64,000 nucleotides of DNA. Source: Faecalicatena faecalis (GTDB lineage Bacteria > Bacillota > Clostridia > Lachnospirales > Lachnospiraceae). Every line of letters starts with the position of its first letter. Within the stretch, counting starts at the first letter, position 1. Under the pieces are notes generated by a model. That model had not been told where the DNA came from, did not search any database, and saw only the letters and a list, made by a program, of their open reading frames with translations. The position numbers were made by a program, and so were the translations under genes. The DNA is taken from the NCBI RefSeq assembly GCF_012524165.2, contig NZ_JABACJ020000010.1:62001-126000 (forward strand), read 5' to 3'. Positions 59,496 through 64,000 of the stretch are shown piece by piece.

Positions 59496-59518
59496 TCATT
59501 GATACAGCAGGATATCTC

Positions 59519-60250
59519 TTATGACTCCATAAAGTCTAACGGATTTACCGGATTACCGTCCTTCATAATTTCGAAGTAAAGGTTAGGACCTTCCACACTG
59601 TAATATTTTGTTGGTTCACTCAAATATCCGACGGTTTCACCTGATCCTACATAATCACCAATCTGAAGAGGGACTTCTTTTAGCTGTCCGTAGACTGCAC
59701 TATATCCATTTCCCATATCCAGTGTTACGGTTGTACCTGTCTGTGCGTTCTGCTCGATGTTCGTCACGATTCCGGCTGCAGATGCAGCGATCGTTTCTCC
59801 TACTTCTCCACCAATGACCAGTGCCGGATTATACTTATACTGCTCCAATGTGGAAAAGTATACAGTTTTATCCATACTGTAGTTAATCAGGGTCGCTCCG
59901 CTTGCAGGCCACTCAAGAAGACTTTCCTCGGTAAACCATACGTCTGATGCAGCACCGGATGTTGCTGAATTATCTGCTGCTTCCCCCTGGTTATTCCCTG
60001 TTTCGCTTTCTGTTGATGTATTGTCTTCGGCCTCCGGCAGGACAATGTCATTTGCCGTTGTTGCTTCACTCTTCTCTTTTGTAAGTTCTTCTGTCTGTTC
60101 CTCGGCTTTTGCTAACTGCTCATCTAATTTTTTCTGGTAATTGTTAAATGTAAATGCTCCAACCATCACAATTACAGCTACAAAGCAGATTACGATACCG
60201 ACTGCTGTGCCTTTTCCTTTTAATGAAAATGGCTTTTCGTTTTTATTCAT
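59519..60250 (-). CDS. SpoIIQ-like M23-fold protein with degenerate metal site
   Basis: The 243-residue protein has an N-terminal membrane helix (GTAVGIVICFVAVIVMVGAF), a coiled/disordered stalk (LDEQLAKAEEQTEELTKEKS), and an M23-like C-terminal domain (AASAAGIVTNIEQNAQTGTT, LDMGNGYSAVYGQL, VGSGETVGYLSEP). In active M23 enzymes HxxxD and HxH bind zinc. Here the equivalents read YNPALVIGG and NLYFEI, so the ligands are missing. It directly follows spoIID, the usual clostridial position of spoIIQ, which bridges mother cell and forespore. ATG 60250 follows GAGGTG. Confidence 0.82.
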   Translation of the reverse strand: MNKNEKPFSLKGKGTAVGIVICFVAVIVMVGAFTFNNYQKKLDEQLAKAEEQTEELTKEKSEATTANDIVLPEAEDNTSTESETGNNQGEAADNSATSGAASDVWFTEESLLEWPASGATLINYSMDKTVYFSTLEQYKYNPALVIGGEVGETIAASAAGIVTNIEQNAQTGTTVTLDMGNGYSAVYGQLKEVPLQIGDYVGSGETVGYLSEPTKYYSVEGPNLYFEIMKDGNPVNPLDFMES

Positions 60251-60292
60251 ATTCATCACCTCTGGCTATATTTTTGCCAGAAAAATGATGCC

Positions 60293-61282
60293 TTATTCTA
60301 TTTTTGAAAATATTTCTCCGCCATCTGTAATATTGGTGCCTTCAAAAAAATTCTGAAGGATTTCCTCACAGTTTTTTCCTTCCTTTGCCATCTCATTCGC
60401 GGTCCACTGACTCATTCCCAGTCCATGTCCTTTCCCGGTTGTGGTCACTTTTAGCTGTCCATCAGCATCCTGAAGAGAAAATGCACTGGAAGCCAGAGAT
60501 AATGCATCCCGGAATTGATCTCCTGTACAGATGGTGTCCCCGATGCGCATCTTTGAAACATATCCGGCAGAGTCATATTCCTGGATTTCAAAATCAGAAA
60601 AGCTGTAAGTCTTTTTGGCATTTTCTTTATCCACAGCAACTAAAAATGCCTGGCACTTTGTCTGAATTTCTTTATAATCCAATGTATAGACATGCATCTC
60701 TTCGTCTGCGGCCTTATCCTCCGGGCATTCTCTCACAGCCAGATATGGGTAATCTCCGCTTCCTAACACCTCTTTAGCACTCCTTGTCTTTCCATTGCTG
60801 GACTGATGGAAAGGAACAAGAGCATAGCCGTCTTGATAGTATAGCACCTGATCTGCAGTCTCATCCATTGCTTTTTTTAACTTTTTGTAATTCACATCAA
60901 ACTGATCAGCATCCCACTTTTTTTCCAGATCTTTTCCACACAAATAACTGTCCTTGAGAACTTTATCCTCATTTTCATCCAAAGCTTTATACAGATTTGT
61001 ACGAATTACAATCGCCTGTGCCTTTAAGGCCTCCTCCTCAAAGGTTTCCGGCATTTCTTTTGCCAATACTCCTATAAAATATTCCTCCCATGGCACTTGA
61101 CTGACCTGCTCCTTTCCATCCTCGGCCGTCTTCTTTACCTGCACATAGGCTCCACTGCTTTTCCCCATCACTTCCATATCTGAACCATTTGCAAAAACAG
61201 CGACAATATAGGGAAGTAAAATCAAAATAATCAGAAAGGAACAGAATGTTTTTATTTTCTGACGCATATAACGTTGTCCCAT
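60293..61282 (-). CDS. spoIID: Stage II sporulation protein D
   Basis: The 329-residue protein has a membrane anchor (FCSFLIILILLPYIVAVFAN), then the SpoIID domain (QVPWEEYFIGVLAKEMPETF, EALKAQAIVIRTNLYKAL) and a C-terminal TTGKGHGLGMSQWTANEMAK with the conserved GHGxGMSQ motif. SpoIID is a lytic transglycosylase that drives forespore engulfment together with SpoIIP/SpoIIM. GGAGGG lies ten bases before the ATG. It is 43 bp upstream of the spoIIQ-like gene. Confidence 0.95.
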   Translation of the reverse strand: MGQRYMRQKIKTFCSFLIILILLPYIVAVFANGSDMEVMGKSSGAYVQVKKTAEDGKEQVSQVPWEEYFIGVLAKEMPETFEEEALKAQAIVIRTNLYKALDENEDKVLKDSYLCGKDLEKKWDADQFDVNYKKLKKAMDETADQVLYYQDGYALVPFHQSSNGKTRSAKEVLGSGDYPYLAVRECPEDKAADEEMHVYTLDYKEIQTKCQAFLVAVDKENAKKTYSFSDFEIQEYDSAGYVSKMRIGDTICTGDQFRDALSLASSAFSLQDADGQLKVTTTGKGHGLGMSQWTANEMAKEGKNCEEILQNFFEGTNITDGGEIFSKIE

Positions 61283-61320
61283 AAAAATAGCCCTCCATAT
61301 ATTTAGTATATGAAGGGCTT

Positions 61321-61341
61321 AAAGGGGTCAGACCCCTTTTT
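61321..61341. terminator. Short hairpin between spoIID and the membrane-protein gene
   Basis: AAAGGGG-TCAGA-CCCCTTT is a 7-bp stem. The T tract is better on the plus strand, so its effect on the leftward genes is uncertain. Confidence 0.5.
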
Positions 61342-61376
61342 ATTCATTTTTTAAAACTTTGTATCAGTTTTGTTAA

Positions 61377-62465
61377 TTAATCCTGATTGGAATCCTCATT
61401 TTGCTTAACATATTCGCCATATGTCTGACTTCCCTGAGGCTCATTTTGAGGTTCACTTCCAGACTGATCCTTTGTTTCACTATCTGTATTCTTCTGATCC
61501 TGTTCTACCTGGTCTAACTCCCCATGCAGTACTACAGGAGCATCCTCCTTAGATGGTACCGTAGCTCCTTCATGAGGTACTTGTGCCTCCTGGGGCGGCA
61601 CTGCAGGTCCTTCATGAGGCGCTGGTGCCTCCTGAGGCGGCGCTGCAGGTTCTTCATGAGGTACTTGTGCTTCCTGGGGCGCCACTGCAGGTTCTTCGTG
61701 AGGTACTGGTCCGCCCTGTGGCGCTCCGACTGGCGCTCCATAAGGTGCAGACATTCCCGGTGCTGGGCCTCCCTGCGGCGGTACGACCGGAGGAGGGGCC
61801 TGCATGAACGGTCTTCCTAAGTCCGGCTCTTTTCCCGGCTGATAGGGCCGGTTTCTCATTACAAAGAGACAGATTGACTCATAAAGCGGAACTATGAGAC
61901 AAAGTACTGCGTGCGCGACTGACATATTTGAAGTCGTAAAGCCCCCTACTATTTGATGATTCACAAGTGCCTTCAATACCTTAAAAGCTGCACCATAGAT
62001 CACTGCCGTAGCCATCCAGAGGAGAAAGACGACGATCATTCCCATGATTGCACCTGTGCTCAAGCCCGTCATATGATGTCCATATATAGAGCCGAATGTC
62101 ACACTGGATAACGCACTGAATCCAACTGCACAGAATATGATATAAAATATAAAATTCAATGCACCAAAGATGAATGGCATGACTAACAGCCAGATTCCTG
62201 GATTCTTGATACTTTTATTTTTTAGTCTGATATTTCCTGCAAGCTCTCCATGCAGATATGTCCTGGCAAATGGAATAAATGCAAGCCATGGATATTCTTT
62301 TCCCTGCCGTTTTGCAATCGTAAACATCCCAATGCCCTTAAATACATAACTGATCACATAAAACAATGCTAATACTGCCAGTATGATCAAATAGATGGCA
62401 ACAATCCCTGCAAAGATAGAATCCACTGTAGAGTTCATATAGTTATAACTATTATAATAATCCAT
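61377..62465 (-). CDS. Polytopic membrane protein with a proline/glutamine repeat tail
   Basis: The 362-residue protein has about five membrane segments in the first 210 residues (IYLIILAVLALFYVISYVFK, WLLVMPFIFGALNFIFYIIF, MGMIVVFLLWMATAVIYGAA, HAVLCLIVPLYESICLFVM). A hydrophilic tail follows with four to five copies of a 12- to 14-residue repeat around PHEEPAxxPQEAxx. Such repeats vary in number easily. AGGAGG precedes the ATG. I do not recognise a function. It lies 9 bp after the phosphorylase gene and is probably co-transcribed. Confidence 0.75.
   Translation of the reverse strand: MDYYNSYNYMNSTVDSIFAGIVAIYLIILAVLALFYVISYVFKGIGMFTIAKRQGKEYPWLAFIPFARTYLHGELAGNIRLKNKSIKNPGIWLLVMPFIFGALNFIFYIIFCAVGFSALSSVTFGSIYGHHMTGLSTGAIMGMIVVFLLWMATAVIYGAAFKVLKALVNHQIVGGFTTSNMSVAHAVLCLIVPLYESICLFVMRNRPYQPGKEPDLGRPFMQAPPPVVPPQGGPAPGMSAPYGAPVGAPQGGPVPHEEPAVAPQEAQVPHEEPAAPPQEAPAPHEGPAVPPQEAQVPHEGATVPSKEDAPVVLHGELDQVEQDQKNTDSETKDQSGSEPQNEPQGSQTYGEYVKQNEDSNQD
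61563..61722 (-). repeat. Tandem coding repeats (period about 36-42 bp)
   Basis: Units built on CTGCAGGTTCTTCATGAGG and GTGCCTCCTGAGG-like blocks recur four to five times on the plus strand and encode the PHE-x-PxxPPQEA repeats. The close nucleotide identity suggests recent slippage. Confidence 0.65.
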
Positions 62466-62474
62466 AAGCGCCTC

Positions 62475-64000
62475 CTACTCTGGCTGACCTGACGGCACGT
62501 ACACCTTCTCCAGTTTCCAGATATCTTCGACATACTCTTCGATGGTTCTGTCAGAGGTAAACTTACCGCTGCATGCCGTGTTGAGCATTGCCATACGTGA
62601 CCATCTCTGCTCGTCTCTGTATGCTTCTTCCACTCTCTTCTGAGCCTCTGCATAAGAGCGGAAATCCTTTAAGATAAAGTACATATCTGCCCTGCTTGTG
62701 CTCTGTGTATTCAGAAGTGAATTATACAGGTTCTTATACATCTCATGGTTGCCGTTAGAGTATGTTCCGTCCATCAGCTGATCCACGACACGTTTCAGTT
62801 CCCAATCGTTAAAGTAAATATCGATCGGATTGTATCCGCCATTGTTCTCATAGTTGATGACCTCTTCAGAACTTAATCCGAAGATAAATGCATTCTCTTT
62901 TCCAACTTCTTCAACAATCTCAACATTGGCTCCGTCCATGGTTCCTAAGGTCGGTGCACCATTTAACATGAACTTCATGTTACCTGTACCGGATGCCTCC
63001 TTGGAAGCTGTAGAAATCTGCTCGCTGACATCAGCAGCCGCAAATAACAGCTCTGCGTTGGATACACGGTAGTCTTCGATAAATACGATCTTGATCTTGC
63101 CATTGATGCTTCTGTCGTTATTAACAACATCTGCTACGGAGTTGATCAGCTTGATCGTCTCTTTTGCTCTTAAGTATCCTGCTGCAGCCTTTGCACCAAA
63201 GATAAATGTTCTCGGATAGAAGGACATCTCCGGGTGCTCCTTGATCTGATTGTACAGATACATGATGTGAAGAATGTTCAGCAGCTGGCGCTTGTATTCG
63301 TGGAGACGTTTTACCTGGACATCAAAAATAGATCTCGGGTCCACATCGATTCCATTATGCTCTTTGATATATTTTGCCAGACGCACCTTGTTCTGGTACT
63401 TGATCTGCATAAATTCTTTTCTGAACTTCTCGTCATTCACATAAGGCTTCAGATTCGCGATCTTGGATAAATCTGTGATCCATCCATCTCCGATCAGCCC
63501 TGTGATCCAGTCTGCAAGCAGCGGGTTTCCGTGAAGAAGGAAACGTCTCTGTGTGATACCATTGGTCTTGTTGTTGAACTTCTCAGGCATCATTTCGTAG
63601 AAATCCTTCAGTTCCTGATGCTTTAAGATCTCCGTATGAAGCTGTGCAACACCATTCACAGAGAATCCGGCGATGATTGCCATATGTGCCATGCGCACCT
63701 GGTTGTCTCTTAAGATCGCCATTTTTCTGACTTTCTCTTCGTTGCCTGGATACTGCTTTCTTACCTGCTCTACAAAACGGCGGTCAATCTCCTGCACGAT
63801 CTGATAAATACGTGGAAGCAGCTTAGAGAACAGGTCGATCGGCCATTTTTCCAGTGCCTCTGACATGATCGTATGGTTCGTGTACGCACAGGTCTTTGTT
63901 GTAACATCCCATGCATCCTCCCAGCTTAAGCCCTCCTGGTCGATCAGAAGGCGCATCAGCTCAGGAACTGCAACAGTCGGATGAGTATCGTTCATCTGGA
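62475..64000 (-). CDS. glgP: Glycogen/maltodextrin phosphorylase, C-terminal part (5' end beyond the window)
   Basis: The frame is open to base 64000 and enters the window at QMNDTHPTVAVPELMRLLID, an internal motif of phosphorylases, so the start lies outside and the ATG at 63995 is not the true start. The 507 visible residues include NKTNGITQRRFLL, IFDVQVKRLHEYKRQLLN, FGAKAAAGYLRAKETIKLIN and the PLP-lysine region KEASGTGNMKFMLNGAPTLG followed by TMDGANVEI. The enzyme releases glucose-1-phosphate from alpha-1,4-glucans. Confidence 0.95.
   Translation of the reverse strand, partial: QMNDTHPTVAVPELMRLLIDQEGLSWEDAWDVTTKTCAYTNHTIMSEALEKWPIDLFSKLLPRIYQIVQEIDRRFVEQVRKQYPGNEEKVRKMAILRDNQVRMAHMAIIAGFSVNGVAQLHTEILKHQELKDFYEMMPEKFNNKTNGITQRRFLLHGNPLLADWITGLIGDGWITDLSKIANLKPYVNDEKFRKEFMQIKYQNKVRLAKYIKEHNGIDVDPRSIFDVQVKRLHEYKRQLLNILHIMYLYNQIKEHPEMSFYPRTFIFGAKAAAGYLRAKETIKLINSVADVVNNDRSINGKIKIVFIEDYRVSNAELLFAAADVSEQISTASKEASGTGNMKFMLNGAPTLGTMDGANVEIVEEVGKENAFIFGLSSEEVINYENNGGYNPIDIYFNDWELKRVVDQLMDGTYSNGNHEMYKNLYNSLLNTQSTSRADMYFILKDFRSYAEAQKRVEEAYRDEQRWSRMAMLNTACSGKFTSDRTIEEYVEDIWKLEKVYVPSGQPE

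Noticed and set aside
1-64000. CRISPR arrays, tRNA or rRNA genes, insertion sequences and integrase attachment sites
   Set aside because: I looked for regularly spaced repeats, cloverleaf-like and rRNA-like stretches, and transposase or integrase motifs, and saw none that I could support.

Overview
The window comes from a low-to-mid GC, spore-forming, anaerobic Gram-positive chromosome, most likely a gut Lachnospiraceae species. The evidence is the gene set: SpoIID, a SpoIIQ-like protein, BofA, reverse and classical rubrerythrins beside a PerR-like regulator, a Clostridia-type tad pilus operon, AGGAGG-type ribosome sites, and many TTG starts. I saw no rRNA, tRNA, CRISPR array or insertion sequence.

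Layout. (1) Positions 1-11500 hold a siphophage-type tail module read leftward: tail terminator, tail tube, tail-assembly chaperone with a -1 frameshift, tape measure, distal tail protein, tail-associated protein with collagen-like repeats, and a further structural protein cut by the window edge. A divergent repressor/ImmA pair sits beside it, with four copies of one 17-bp operator around two back-to-back promoters. No head, portal or terminase gene lies between the regulators and the first tail gene, so this may be a headless F-type tailocin or a decayed prophage. (2) Positions 11600-17500 hold a YczE-type membrane protein, a GH25-LysM lysozyme, and a small catabolic cluster (sugar-binding lipoprotein, UlaG-like lactonase, GntR regulator). 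That cluster is bracketed by two near-identical copies of an apparently unnamed C-rich small RNA. (3) Positions 17600-31800 hold housekeeping genes: alpha/beta hydrolase, citrate synthase, rsmA, tatD, an ECF sigma factor with a beta-propeller membrane protein, an aconitase-family enzyme, an FHA protein, a C-type-lectin-fold protein and pgi. (4) Positions 32100-37550 hold a TSCPD protein, a secreted protein, a DUF4367 protein and an ECF sigma factor separated by murG, a HIT protein, and an orphan histidine kinase behind Spo0A-box-like sites and a structured leader. (5) Positions 37600-46900 hold a rhomboid protease and a tad pilus operon. One TadE-like gene begins inside a 26-bp inverted-repeat element whose inversion would swap its N-terminus in frame. 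(6) Positions 46900-53340 hold bofA, dCMP deaminase, upp, a fused Sua5/YrdC plus inactivated tyrosine phosphatase, a CwlD-type amidase and a GH18 protein. (7) Positions 53700-64000 hold mecA, a short DUF1858 gene with an in-frame UGA that looks like a selenocysteine codon with a SECIS hairpin, an NlpC/P60 hydrolase, perR and two rubrerythrins, a GIY-YIG protein, a SpoIIQ/SpoIID pair, a membrane protein and the C-terminal part of glycogen phosphorylase.

The observations I rate highest are the selenocysteine gene at 54634-54843, the coding inverton at 40645-40814, the twin small RNAs at 13519 and 17060, and the headless tail module with its operator array.
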